A stretch of 51,435 nucleotides of DNA. Source: Marinoscillum sp. (GTDB lineage: Bacteria > Bacteroidota > Bacteroidia > Cytophagales > Cyclobacteriaceae). Below the pieces are notes generated by a model. It ran no database searches, was not told the origin of the DNA, and was given only the letters and a program-made list of their open reading frames with translations. The stretch covers positions 1-51,435 of the forward strand of contig JAMWZA010000020.1 in NCBI GenBank assembly GCA_024305105.1, in the 5' to 3' direction. The position numbers and the translations under genes are program-made. Of this stretch, positions 8,446-16,428 are shown in pieces (within the stretch, counting starts at the first letter, position 1; the number at the start of each line of letters is the position of its first letter).

Positions 8446-10104
8446 ATGAGGTCTAATGATCAGGTATGGGGTTCAAGAATCGGTTTGATTCTGGCCATGG
8501 CAGGCAATTCAGTAGGTCTGGGTAACTTTCTTAGGTTCCCTGTCCAAGCAGTACAAAATGGTGGTGGCGTTTTTATTATTCCCTACTTGACATGTTTTCT
8601 TTTGATGGGTCTACCTCTTTTATGGGTAGAGTGGTCCATGGGTCGATTTGGTGGACAGTATGGTGCTCATGCTTCTCCTTTTATTTTACAGTCTATCGGC
8701 AAGAGGCGCTTCTGGGCTTACATGGGGGTTTTCGGGATTTTTACGAATATCGCAGTAGCGGCCTATTACTGTTACATTGAATCATGGACCTTATCTTATG
8801 CCATTCATTCATTGAGAGGTACTTTTATACATCTTGATCAGAAAGGAGTTGTTGCATTTTTTAATCAGTACCTTGAGTTTAACACAAATTTCTTTGGTAT
8901 TCCCGGAGAGGCGATCGTTCTTTTCGTGATTTGTCTGGCGTTAAATGGCTTCATTCTAAGCAAAGGTTTAAGAGGAGTAGAAATGGTTGCCAAAATTGGA
9001 ATGCCTTTGCTTATCGTATTTGGAATAGTGCTGGCTACCAAATCTGTATCAATTGGCACAGGTGCTGCTTCTACTTCATTCCCTGAAGGTAACGCATGGG
9101 ATGGTCTGAACTTCCTTTGGACTCCTGAATATGACACACTATGGAGACCAAAGATATGGCTGGCAGCGGCAGGCCAGATTTTCTTCACTTTATCTGTTGG
9201 AATGGGAACCATACATTGTTATGCTTCTTACCTCAAGTCCAGGGAAGATATTGCGTTAAATGCTTCCACCGCTGGTTTTACCAACGAATTTATCGAAATA
9301 ATATTGGGTAGCTTAATTGTCGTACCTCTCGCTGCTGGCTATTTAGGAATGGATTGGGTAAAAGAAAACATCAGCTTCGGCGTGGCATTTCAAACAATGC
9401 CTTTTTTATTTCATCAATGGGGAGTCGTTTTAGGCAGTGCTGCTGGTGTCCTGTGGTTTGGGTTATTGTTTTTTGCAGGCATTACCTCTTCACTAGCCAT
9501 GGGTACTCCCTGGGTAAGCTTTATGCAAGACGAATTCCAATGGAGTCAGTCCAAAGGGGCATTATCTTTTGCCCTACTGACTTTATTATTGGGTCTACCA
9601 TGTGTCTTATTTTATCGCTACGGTGTTTTTGATGAGTTCGATTATTGGGCTGGCACCGTCTCTCTTGTTGTCTTTGCGCTCGCAGAAGTGATTCTCTTTG
9701 CCTGGGTATGGGGCATGGATAAAGGATGGAGCGAGATTAATAAGGGAGCTGAATTAAGAATACCCTCTGGGTATAAACTAATCATCAAGTATGTGACTCC
9801 ATCCCTCTTGTTGGTGGTGTTTATAGGAGCCTTGATCACTCCCGTTGACAACAACTGGATTGCAGCGATCAATTCCTTTCTAAATGGAGGCGGATGGGCA
9901 CTCGATCATTCGTCAATTATTAGCAAACTGTTCCAATCAGCACTTCAAGAACAACTCCTTTTGGCCACTGAGCCTCAAGAGATTCAGTGGATAAGTAAGC
10001 AATTGCTTTATAGCAATTTATCACGGTTTTTGCTGCTGGGCTTGTTCTTAATGATTTCCTGGTTGGTTTATAAAGCATCTAAATTACCTAAAAATGAATA
10101 CTGA
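8446..10104 (+). CDS. Neurotransmitter:sodium symporter (NSS/SNF) family transporter
   Basis: 552 residues and about 12 membrane segments. The first segment carries the NSS sodium/substrate-site motif NSVGLGNFLRFP (canonical has W for L), followed by QNGGGVFIIPY. The broken helix 6 region (AAAGQIFFTLSVGMGTIHCYASY) and the helix 8 segment (FFAGITSSLAMGTPWVSFMQ) are recognisable. Bacterial homologues such as LeuT, MhsT and MetP import amino acids with sodium in the inner membrane. The stop overlaps an untracked small gene by 11 bases, giving a MetP-MetS type arrangement. Substrate unknown; a hydrophobic amino acid such as methionine or alanine is plausible. Confidence 0.93.
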   Translation: MRSNDQVWGSRIGLILAMAGNSVGLGNFLRFPVQAVQNGGGVFIIPYLTCFLLMGLPLLWVEWSMGRFGGQYGAHASPFILQSIGKRRFWAYMGVFGIFTNIAVAAYYCYIESWTLSYAIHSLRGTFIHLDQKGVVAFFNQYLEFNTNFFGIPGEAIVLFVICLALNGFILSKGLRGVEMVAKIGMPLLIVFGIVLATKSVSIGTGAASTSFPEGNAWDGLNFLWTPEYDTLWRPKIWLAAAGQIFFTLSVGMGTIHCYASYLKSREDIALNASTAGFTNEFIEIILGSLIVVPLAAGYLGMDWVKENISFGVAFQTMPFLFHQWGVVLGSAAGVLWFGLLFFAGITSSLAMGTPWVSFMQDEFQWSQSKGALSFALLTLLLGLPCVLFYRYGVFDEFDYWAGTVSLVVFALAEVILFAWVWGMDKGWSEINKGAELRIPSGYKLIIKYVTPSLLLVVFIGALITPVDNNWIAAINSFLNGGGWALDHSSIISKLFQSALQEQLLLATEPQEIQWISKQLLYSNLSRFLLLGLFLMISWLVYKASKLPKNEY

Positions 10105-10204
10105 GGCGCTCATCTGGATGCTGTGTACACAGCTACTGGTACTTATGGTTACGTTACTTTTATTTAGCAGAGTACTCAAATCCAAGACAACAAAAGGAAA
10201 GTAG
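10094..10204 (+). CDS. MetS-like NSS transporter small subunit
   Basis: 36 residues (MNTEALIWMLCTQLLVLMVT ...) with one membrane span and a basic tail (RVLKSKTTKGK). It starts 11 bases before the end of the NSS symporter gene in another frame, so it is translationally coupled. In Corynebacterium the methionine importer MetP needs a small one-span subunit, MetS, encoded immediately downstream, and short acidic-N-terminus/one-span peptides follow many bacterial NSS genes. The position, size and topology match; sequence alone cannot prove the partnership. Confidence 0.78.
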   Translation: MNTEALIWMLCTQLLVLMVTLLLFSRVLKSKTTKGK

Positions 10205-10218
10205 GGTTAGTCAAAAAA

Positions 10219-10276
10219 AAGCCGTCTAGTAAGTTTCCGGATTTAAAAATCCTAAAAGGAACTTAATAGACGGCTT
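10219..10276. terminator. Long bidirectional terminator hairpin
   Basis: AAGCCGTCTA (10219-10228) pairs exactly with TAGACGGCTT (10267-10276); AAGTTtCC pairs with GGaACTT inside, and GGATTT with AAATCC at the top. A- and T-rich flanks allow use by the symporter operon and by the convergent envelope operon. Confidence 0.85.
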
Positions 10277-10296
10277 AATAATAGCACTCTTGCTTT

Positions 10297-11022
10297 CTAA
10301 AAATAAACGACCACTTTAGGATTATTTGGCAATGCTCTGTAAACCGCCATTAGATCGTTTTTAGGTAATTGGACTCTGATTTCAGGCTGGTATTTATATG
10401 ACCTGTTTTCTAGTAGTTCGGACCACCTGTTAACCTGAACGACTGTTTGAAATCTCCAGTAATCAAACCAATCTGTAAGGGATGAGCGTTCGGTTTGTTC
10501 TAAGCTTATTTTTATTCCATTGGCGAGTCTCATATAAACAAAGACAGACTCCTCTTTCAAGGTATCAGGAATGTAAGCAACTGCCAGAGCTTCCTCAGGA
10601 TTTTTTGGTGCTTCACGCTCTATAATAGGCTCTTTGACCACTGTTGCAAACACTTTTTTTATGATTAGAGGATTTTTGAAGATGGATCGGTGCATTGAGT
10701 TGGGAAGCTTTTTCAACAATTTATCAACTTCACTTGTACTCACTGAGGTCTTAAAGACCGATACGCCATGAATGAACAGATAAGCGTTGCTATCGACAAG
10801 ATCCAATACCAATTGAATAGAATCCTCAGTAGATAGCTGAACTAGTGCCTCCTTATATGACAATACGTGGACAACAGAGTCCAAATGCTCATGATTAATG
10901 CTAACGTCATTCGTAGCAGCCTGATCATCGCCCAAAGAAGACAGGTAACGATCTGGTCCTGACACCAAGACCACCGAAAAGAAAAGGATAATCAGACTAA
11001 AAACAATAAGTGTAATTTTCAT
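10297..11022 (-). CDS. Secreted/anchored protein with an L,D-transpeptidase-like C-terminal tail
   Basis: 241 residues. An N-terminal membrane anchor (residues ~3-21) leads into an extracytoplasmic domain. I do not recognise a family. The C-terminal end, AVYRALPNNPKVVVYF, closely resembles the end of the preceding L,D-transpeptidase (MVYKSLPLGAKVYIF), and RVQLPKNDL parallels its CVRLNDENL, but the catalytic HG...SHGC residues are absent. It lies 4 bases after that gene, so it is in the same operon. It may be a degenerate, non-catalytic relative or regulator of the enzyme; this is inference. Confidence 0.6.
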   Translation of the reverse strand: MKITLIVFSLIILFFSVVLVSGPDRYLSSLGDDQAATNDVSINHEHLDSVVHVLSYKEALVQLSTEDSIQLVLDLVDSNAYLFIHGVSVFKTSVSTSEVDKLLKKLPNSMHRSIFKNPLIIKKVFATVVKEPIIEREAPKNPEEALAVAYIPDTLKEESVFVYMRLANGIKISLEQTERSSLTDWFDYWRFQTVVQVNRWSELLENRSYKYQPEIRVQLPKNDLMAVYRALPNNPKVVVYF

Positions 11023-11026
11023 AGTT

Positions 11027-11680
11027 TCAGAATATATAAACTTTGGCTCCCAGCGGAAGTGACTTATACACCATTTTCAGGTTCTCATCATTTAGGCGAA
11101 CACAGCCGTGTGTGACAGGTAATCCCAAAAATCGTTGATAGAGCGTGCCATGGATGAGATAGCCATTGCCTATGCTTAAGGAATAATCTCCCAATACACC
11201 ATATTCAAACCGACTCGGATGATTGGCACTAGGCACTGGCAAGCCTGCTTCTACAAATGCCCAATCAGGCTTTTTCCAAACCGGAGATGTGGTCTTCGCT
11301 AAAATCCGATACTCACCCTGCGGAGTCTTAAACATCCATTGTTGATTCGCTCCATTTTTGAGTTTCACAAAACTACCAGTCGAGCATTTATCTCTTTTGA
11401 TTACTTCCTGACCTTTTTTTAGTGTAAACTCATTGGCCGTACTGTTAATAATCAGGTAGTTTCCTTTCGGAGTTTTTTTTGATAATAACTCATTCACAAC
11501 TGCTAGTTCTTTCTGGAGATTTGACTCCACTTCTTTCATGTTTTCTGGTATCTCACCAGAACCCTTGCTGTATGCAAAGATGCGTATTGTTTGCAGGGTC
11601 AAAGGCAACAATGGTAAACAGACAATGAACAGTAACAGCCAATAGGTACCCACACCCTGACGTATTTTCAACTCCCTCAT
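11027..11680 (-). CDS. L,D-transpeptidase (YkuD domain)
   Basis: 217 residues. One N-terminal membrane segment (TYWLLLFIVCLPLLPLTLQT) then a YkuD domain at ~95-217. The catalytic signature is complete: GYLIHGTLYQ with the histidine, and VTHGCVRLNDENL with the nucleophilic cysteine. Such enzymes form 3-3 peptidoglycan cross-links or attach proteins to peptidoglycan in the periplasm. It overlaps the preceding transpeptidase gene by ATGA and precedes the tail-like gene by 4 bases, so the three are one coupled operon. Confidence 0.92.
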   Translation of the reverse strand: MRELKIRQGVGTYWLLLFIVCLPLLPLTLQTIRIFAYSKGSGEIPENMKEVESNLQKELAVVNELLSKKTPKGNYLIINSTANEFTLKKGQEVIKRDKCSTGSFVKLKNGANQQWMFKTPQGEYRILAKTTSPVWKKPDWAFVEAGLPVPSANHPSRFEYGVLGDYSLSIGNGYLIHGTLYQRFLGLPVTHGCVRLNDENLKMVYKSLPLGAKVYIF

Positions 11681-12786
11681 GGCATCACCTGGTTTAAAGG
11701 CCTCAAAGACCCCACGATTAGGACAGGTGTACCAACTTTACATTGTTGGTAAAGCTCATCCATCTGAATATTGCTGAGCGCAATGCATCCATCAGTCCAA
11801 TTAGACCCTTTGCCCCCATGTCCATGAATTTCAATCAAACCACCAATTCCAGTAGATGAGGAGATAGCTCCGGTAGCTACATACTTCCTATACCGTTCCT
11901 TATCGACCTCATTTGGGTAGTTAATTAAAAGCGCCTTATGGTATTTTGTTTCACTACCTTCTTTCTTTTTCGTCACAAGATACATCCCTTCAGGTGTCAT
12001 CTTATCTCCTGCATGTTGCTTATCTCCAAGCCAGTTAGCTCCCATCTCAATTGGATAAGAATTAATCAAGCGTCCAGAATGATACGTGAAGCATGATTGT
12101 GCTAGTTTATCTACTACAATTAAAGGTGTCTTTTGACTAATTGATTGTTTTACGGCCTGTTCATGCAGGTCACACCATTGATGATAATCCATAAAGTATT
12201 GTTCAAGTTTATGTTTTGAACTTTGCTCCAAACTGGCTAGAATTTTCTTTACTTCATCTATGTTTTGATTAACAAGTGTTACACTGTGTTGCAGTGTTGC
12301 TTCCTCAAAGAGAATTTTGGCTTTAGCCAATGCCTTTGACTCTTTTATATTTATTGGCAAGTTTTGGCGTAAAAGCTCTATTTGATTCATTTGCTTTTTC
12401 AGTAGTTTAATTTCCTGACTGACTAGTTCTTTAGATCTGCGTTGGTTAACCTGCGATGCTTGTTGGGAGTGCAGTGCCCAATAAGTGGCCTGATCTGCAT
12501 AATAATTGGAGAGTGAATAATCGCGCGATACCATAATTTTTTTATTTTCTGTTTCCCATGAAATCATTGCTGAATCGTAATAATTCATCGACCTGGTCAA
12601 TGAATTGGACGCATACTCTTTTGCCTTTTCAATTTTAGCCATTGATATGGCTGACCTGGCTGTGGCTAGCGCTTGATCAGGAGATTGTACAGTTAATTGT
12701 GAAAAATGATTGTAACCGAGTATCACTAAAACTGACAACATGATAATCAGAAGAAAATACGGTAAGTTATTTGTCACTTGAATCAT
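11677..12786 (-). CDS. L,D-transpeptidase with DUF4398-like helical N-domain
   Basis: 369 residues. A membrane anchor (LPYFLLIIMLSVLVILGY) is followed by a long helical region (~30-190) with the A..AI..A..A.EYA...L pattern of DUF4398 helical bundles. A YkuD catalytic domain follows, ending GLIEIHGHG then WTDGCIALSN: catalytic His and Cys are present, with TDGC replacing SHGC. The start at 12786 is chosen because the upstream alternative at 12816 lies inside a terminator hairpin. It is the first gene of a three-gene operon. The helical part may bind the cell wall or the coiled-coil lipoprotein encoded just upstream. Confidence 0.9.
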   Translation of the reverse strand: MIQVTNNLPYFLLIIMLSVLVILGYNHFSQLTVQSPDQALATARSAISMAKIEKAKEYASNSLTRSMNYYDSAMISWETENKKIMVSRDYSLSNYYADQATYWALHSQQASQVNQRRSKELVSQEIKLLKKQMNQIELLRQNLPINIKESKALAKAKILFEEATLQHSVTLVNQNIDEVKKILASLEQSSKHKLEQYFMDYHQWCDLHEQAVKQSISQKTPLIVVDKLAQSCFTYHSGRLINSYPIEMGANWLGDKQHAGDKMTPEGMYLVTKKKEGSETKYHKALLINYPNEVDKERYRKYVATGAISSSTGIGGLIEIHGHGGKGSNWTDGCIALSNIQMDELYQQCKVGTPVLIVGSLRPLNQVMP

Positions 12787-12791
12787 GATTG

Positions 12792-12826
12792 AAAAAACCC
12801 CATCAGGCTGAGCCATCAGGGGTTTT
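12792..12826 (-). terminator. Terminator (possible attenuator) before the L,D-transpeptidase operon
   Basis: AAAACCCC (12794-12801) pairs with GGGGTTTT (12819-12826), and GGCTGAGCC at the tip forms an inner hairpin. On the minus strand the stem is followed by a T-run, six bases before the transpeptidase ATG. It would end the lipoprotein transcript or control read-through into the transpeptidases. Confidence 0.75.
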
Positions 12827-12853
12827 CATTAACCTATACAACGAAACCAGGGA

Positions 12854-13465
12854 TTAAACTCGTCTAGTAGTGCCTTTGTATTTGGCAATTACTTCTTTCA
12901 ATTCTGAGTTAATCAAAGTAGCCTTTTCTTTAGAGACTTTTGCTTTTTGAGATGAAGAGATCAAGTCGCCACTGGCTACAAGATTGTTCAACTCCGCAAC
13001 CGCTACTTCAATCGCTTCCAACTCACCTTTGATGGCCATCAATGCGGTAGCACCTTCTTTTCCTTTAGGGGCTTCTTCAATCAACTGTTTGTTCTCAGCC
13101 AAAAGTGTCTGAATTGTCTGAATATTGGCTGCAATTTCAGCTGAATAAGCTTGTTTACCAATTTCAGCTTCTACTTTGACATCATTTGCTAAAATGATCA
13201 CCTGATCAAGTTTTTCAACTGCTACTGAATAGTCTTTGATAAAGCTACCATTCTCAGCTTCTACTGCTTCCAAAGCACCTTTTAAGGAATCCTGAAGTGC
13301 TACGAAGTTATAAGTAGCATATACTTCTGCCTCTAAGGTCGCAGCATTTTGAACTGCCTGATTAGCAAGGTCAATTTTCTCTTGTGGAGCTTTGGTACAA
13401 CTTGTAAATGTCAGTGCAGTGATACCTAGTATTGTGGCACTAACTAAAAATCTATTATTTTTCAT
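12854..13465 (-). CDS. Coiled-coil lipoprotein
   Basis: 203 residues from MKNNRFLVSATILGITALTF; the lipobox TFTSC gives Cys at about position 22. The mature part is almost wholly helical, with Ala/Leu/Glu/Lys heptads (residues ~30-195) and no aromatic core, similar to DUF4398-like helical bundles. It ends KYKGTTRRV and lacks the C-terminal lysine used by Escherichia coli Lpp. The longer frame to 13525 is rejected because it would place 20 hydrophilic residues before the signal peptide. It sits directly upstream of two L,D-transpeptidases, so a structural role linking outer membrane and cell wall is possible but inferred. Confidence 0.72.
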   Translation of the reverse strand: MKNNRFLVSATILGITALTFTSCTKAPQEKIDLANQAVQNAATLEAEVYATYNFVALQDSLKGALEAVEAENGSFIKDYSVAVEKLDQVIILANDVKVEAEIGKQAYSAEIAANIQTIQTLLAENKQLIEEAPKGKEGATALMAIKGELEAIEVAVAELNNLVASGDLISSSQKAKVSKEKATLINSELKEVIAKYKGTTRRV

Positions 13466-13575
13466 CTTTTTAAAATCACTCAACGATTTGGTTAATTTAC
13501 CTGTCACGTTAGATGTCGATTTCATTATTGAGACGAAGGACTATCTAAAAAGTCACAGGTACTATTGAAATTATT

Positions 13576-14064
13576 TTATGCTGCTTTCCTTGGGTTTTTG
13601 TTAATCCTCTTGATGGCTCTATTGATACGATCTGCCCACCTATTAGCCAAAACCTTGTGAAATCCCAACTCCAATGGGTCATCCATATCATCGTCAAATA
13701 GTTTAATGGATTCAGGCATGGAGTGGGCACTTGACTTCATGTCCATAACCAGCAGTACCTGGGACTTTGTGGTCAATACACGACAACCTGCTGCCTGAGA
13801 AAGAGTCAACGATTTCCATTTGAGACGATCAGTAAATCCGTCCATGAAGATCAAAACCTTACGGTTCTTATCTGTGGCCAATGTTTTGTTTGACCATGTC
13901 TCAAAATGGCCGGGTTGTAATCCTAGTGTAGTAATATAGTTGAGATATGCCATTCGCATTTGTCTGATCCGATTTCTCCTTCTATATTCCAGATAAATTA
14001 GTGGTCCGAAGATGGCCAGTATAAAAACTGCAGCCATCACTGTTGTAAAAACGTCTATTTTCAT
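13576..14064 (-). CDS. Single-span membrane protein with cytoplasmic domain, unknown function
   Basis: 162 residues. One N-terminal membrane segment (VMAAVFILAIFGPLIYLEY) is followed by RRRNRIRQMR, so the remaining ~130 residues should be cytoplasmic. That domain (KVLIFMDGFTDRLKWKSLTL ... CRVLTTKSQVLLVMD ... DDPLELGFHKVLANRWADRI) looks like a small alpha/beta fold. I recognise no family. It belongs to the minus-strand envelope group and is divergent from the PiT-like permease gene. Confidence 0.62.
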   Translation of the reverse strand: MKIDVFTTVMAAVFILAIFGPLIYLEYRRRNRIRQMRMAYLNYITTLGLQPGHFETWSNKTLATDKNRKVLIFMDGFTDRLKWKSLTLSQAAGCRVLTTKSQVLLVMDMKSSAHSMPESIKLFDDDMDDPLELGFHKVLANRWADRINRAIKRINKNPRKAA

Positions 14065-14221
14065 TTTGATTAATTCGCACCAACATTAGTAGCACGACTG
14101 AATGTTTAGACGTACGACCGATAAAATAGTCACTTACTTTTAATAAAATTTTCGTGATGTTGGTCGATCGAATAGACAGTAGACAAATTATATTTTGTCA
14201 ACTAAAACTGAATACCCTGAA

Positions 14222-15331
14222 ATGAATCAACAAATCAAAAAAAGGCTCATTGGAAAGCGTAGGTATGTATTGATTAATTTGTTATTCAAAAAAGAAAAGC
14301 GTTTTCTCACATTGATACTTTTTGCATTCCTTTTGGCAGGATTTAGCTATCCATACCCTTCGCTAGCCATGTGGGTGGGCTTTGGACTCGCGGCTTACTC
14401 CTCGGTGGCCAATGACAGCATCCAGACGCTAGGCACATTCATTGCTGCCAGTTCGGATAAGAAGTGGTGGATTTTATGGATTTTCATTGGTCTCACTTTT
14501 GTGGTAGTGGTGAGTATTAGTTGGGTGATGTATGAGGGCGACGTATCTTATCAGCGCTTAGCCTCCAAGGGGTTTGCTCAAGCCCCTCAATCGTTTCATT
14601 TTTTACAAATTGCTGCGCCAATTTTTCTGCTGATCCTTACAAGAATGAAAATGCCTGTATCTACTACATTTTTACTCTTGAGTTCATTCACCACCAATTC
14701 GGGAGCTATTGTGGCGGTACTTCAAAAAAGTGTCATTGGTTATGTCATTGCATTTTCTGTCGCTTTTCTTATTTGGATTTTGGCAGACCGTTTTCTTAAG
14801 CCTAAGGTTCATGGAAAACATCAATCTACCTGGACAATCATCCAGTGGATAACCACTGGCTTTTTATGGTCGCTTTGGATTATTCAGGATGCCGCTAACA
14901 TTGCTGTATTTTTACCCAGAAAGTTGGATGTGGTCCAATTCATTTTCTTCGCTTTGACCATTTTCCTGGGATTGGGTCTGATCTTTAAACTTAAAGGCGA
15001 TAAAATTCAGGAAGTAGTCAATGAAAAAACGGACATCAGGAGTATCCAGTCAGCTACCATAATTGATATGGTGTATGTTCTTATTCTAGTTCTTTTTACC
15101 TGGGTGAATACCGTACCGATGAGTACTACCTGGGTGTTTATTGGCTTACTAGGAGGAAGAGAACTAGGTATCAAAGCACGAGAAACGCGATCCCTTTATA
15201 GAACATGGACCTTGATTCGAAATGACCTGACACGAGCCATTATTGGGTTAGCCATATCCATTATAGTCGCCATCGCCGCAAACGAACACTTGAAGTCTGC
15301 ATTGGTCTCTCAGTTTAATTGGGAGTTTTAG
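14222..15331 (+). CDS. PiT-like (phosphate permease related) integral membrane protein
   Basis: 369 residues from the ATG at 14222; the open frame upstream only has a TTG. About ten membrane segments fall into two halves. Each half shows degenerate features of inorganic phosphate transporters: AAYSSVANDSIQTLGTF and IQDAANIAVFLPRKLD resemble the two GANDxxN repeats, and KMPVSTTFLLLSSF and VPMSTTWVFIGLLGGRELG resemble the two PVSTT repeats. The signatures are altered, so the substrate may not be phosphate. It is divergent from the 13576-14064 gene and ends overlapping the PepSY-like gene by 4 bases. Confidence 0.72.
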   Translation: MNQQIKKRLIGKRRYVLINLLFKKEKRFLTLILFAFLLAGFSYPYPSLAMWVGFGLAAYSSVANDSIQTLGTFIAASSDKKWWILWIFIGLTFVVVVSISWVMYEGDVSYQRLASKGFAQAPQSFHFLQIAAPIFLLILTRMKMPVSTTFLLLSSFTTNSGAIVAVLQKSVIGYVIAFSVAFLIWILADRFLKPKVHGKHQSTWTIIQWITTGFLWSLWIIQDAANIAVFLPRKLDVVQFIFFALTIFLGLGLIFKLKGDKIQEVVNEKTDIRSIQSATIIDMVYVLILVLFTWVNTVPMSTTWVFIGLLGGRELGIKARETRSLYRTWTLIRNDLTRAIIGLAISIIVAIAANEHLKSALVSQFNWEF

Positions 15332-15738
15332 AGTTCTTTTTCTACTAAGATTTGTCCTAATTGATCCAATTCAAGCTGGTACCTGACAAGCTGGTCATCA
15401 CGAAAAATGATCTCGTAGTTGAGCGCATTACCGCGATTAATCAATACAGCGTTCATTAGCTCACCTTTCTCATGAACCAAGGTTTTGATCATAGCCGGCA
15501 GTAGGTCTTCTTGTAGCTTCATCCGATAATCCACAAGCTGTCCATCGGAAGTAAATGTTGCCATGTGCTCCAGTTCATTTTGATAAAATATCACCTCATA
15601 CTGATCATCCAGGGCATTCCATTCTAAGGCTGAGGCATTAGGAAAACGTTCATTGAAAACATCCAGACAATGATTTGGTGGCTGGGTTCTGTCACCCTTC
15701 AGCAGGTTATTGATAAAAGAATGTTGTTGATTTTCCAT
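15328..15738 (-). CDS. PepSY-like domain protein without signal peptide
   Basis: 136 residues. Residues ~25-75 (VFNERFPNASALEWNALDD, YEVIFYQNELEHMATF, DGQLVDYRMKL) match the PepSY-like fold common in Bacteroidota, and a second half-repeat follows (ALNYEIIFRDDQLVRYQLEL). Those proteins are usually periplasmic, but this one has no signal sequence. It follows the ECF sigma gene by 34 bases on the same strand, the position an anti-sigma factor often takes. Its role is unknown. Confidence 0.65.
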   Translation of the reverse strand: MENQQHSFINNLLKGDRTQPPNHCLDVFNERFPNASALEWNALDDQYEVIFYQNELEHMATFTSDGQLVDYRMKLQEDLLPAMIKTLVHEKGELMNAVLINRGNALNYEIIFRDDQLVRYQLELDQLGQILVEKEL

Positions 15739-15772
15739 ATTGCTTGTGACGCATAGTTGCTAAAAAGTCACT

Positions 15773-16336
15773 TCACTCGTTTGAAATGTAGTGCTTTTGG
15801 TAAAGATTAAGGACCCGGGTGCGAGCCCTTTTTAACCGCATTTTGGTCGCTGTTTCTGAAATCTGTAACGTTTGGCTGGTTTGTTTCAACGATAAGTCAT
15901 CCATGTATTTCATCCATAGTATCGCTTTTTCTTCCGGGTGAACCATGTCCAAAACAGCTTCCAGCCGTTCATAGTTAAGGTCTTCCATAATGGTCTCCTC
16001 ATCTGGAATCTCTGGAAACTCCTGTTCTCGGTCCCAGTTAGGATAATGCAACTGCTTTTTTTTACGCAGATGGTCAATGCAATGATTGTAAGTAATTGAA
16101 TAAAGCCAGGTTGAAAAAGTCGATTTCTTCTGAAAAGACGTAAGTCGTTCATAAACCTTCGACATTATGTCTTCTGCGAATTCTAAGGACTCTCGTTTGT
16201 TCTTTAAAAAACCATAGCACTTATCCACTACTTTTTTATGATAGCGGTTAAATACCTCTTCAAAAGCTCTTTGATCTTTGGTTAACACAAAATCAACTAG
16301 TTCCTCATCCGTATACTTGTGTAGATCTTGTTTCAT
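15773..16336 (-). CDS. ECF-type RNA polymerase sigma factor
   Basis: 187 residues. Region 2 is seen at ~20-95 (AFEEVFNRYHKKV, AEDIMSKVYERL, FSTWLYSITYNHCIDHLRKKK) and region 4 at ~125-180 (VHPEEKAILWMKYMDDLSLKQTS, ATKMRLKRARTRV). ECF sigma factors direct polymerase to envelope or stress promoters. No membrane anti-sigma factor is adjacent; the next gene encodes the signal-less PepSY-like protein. Autoregulation is usual in the family but no promoter could be fixed here. Confidence 0.92.
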   Translation of the reverse strand: MKQDLHKYTDEELVDFVLTKDQRAFEEVFNRYHKKVVDKCYGFLKNKRESLEFAEDIMSKVYERLTSFQKKSTFSTWLYSITYNHCIDHLRKKKQLHYPNWDREQEFPEIPDEETIMEDLNYERLEAVLDMVHPEEKAILWMKYMDDLSLKQTSQTLQISETATKMRLKRARTRVLNLYQKHYISNE

Positions 16337-16428
16337 TACAGGACTAAGATAAATAATGAACGCACCAATTTATTAATCTCTATATCATGAATTGTAAGTT
16401 CATTAATGCAGAGTTATGAAAACGACAA

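Noticed and set aside
13466-13730. Upstream extension of the lipoprotein and a 61-residue frame at 13545-13730
   Set aside because: The extension precedes the signal peptide with hydrophilic residues; the other frame is a shadow of the 162-residue gene.
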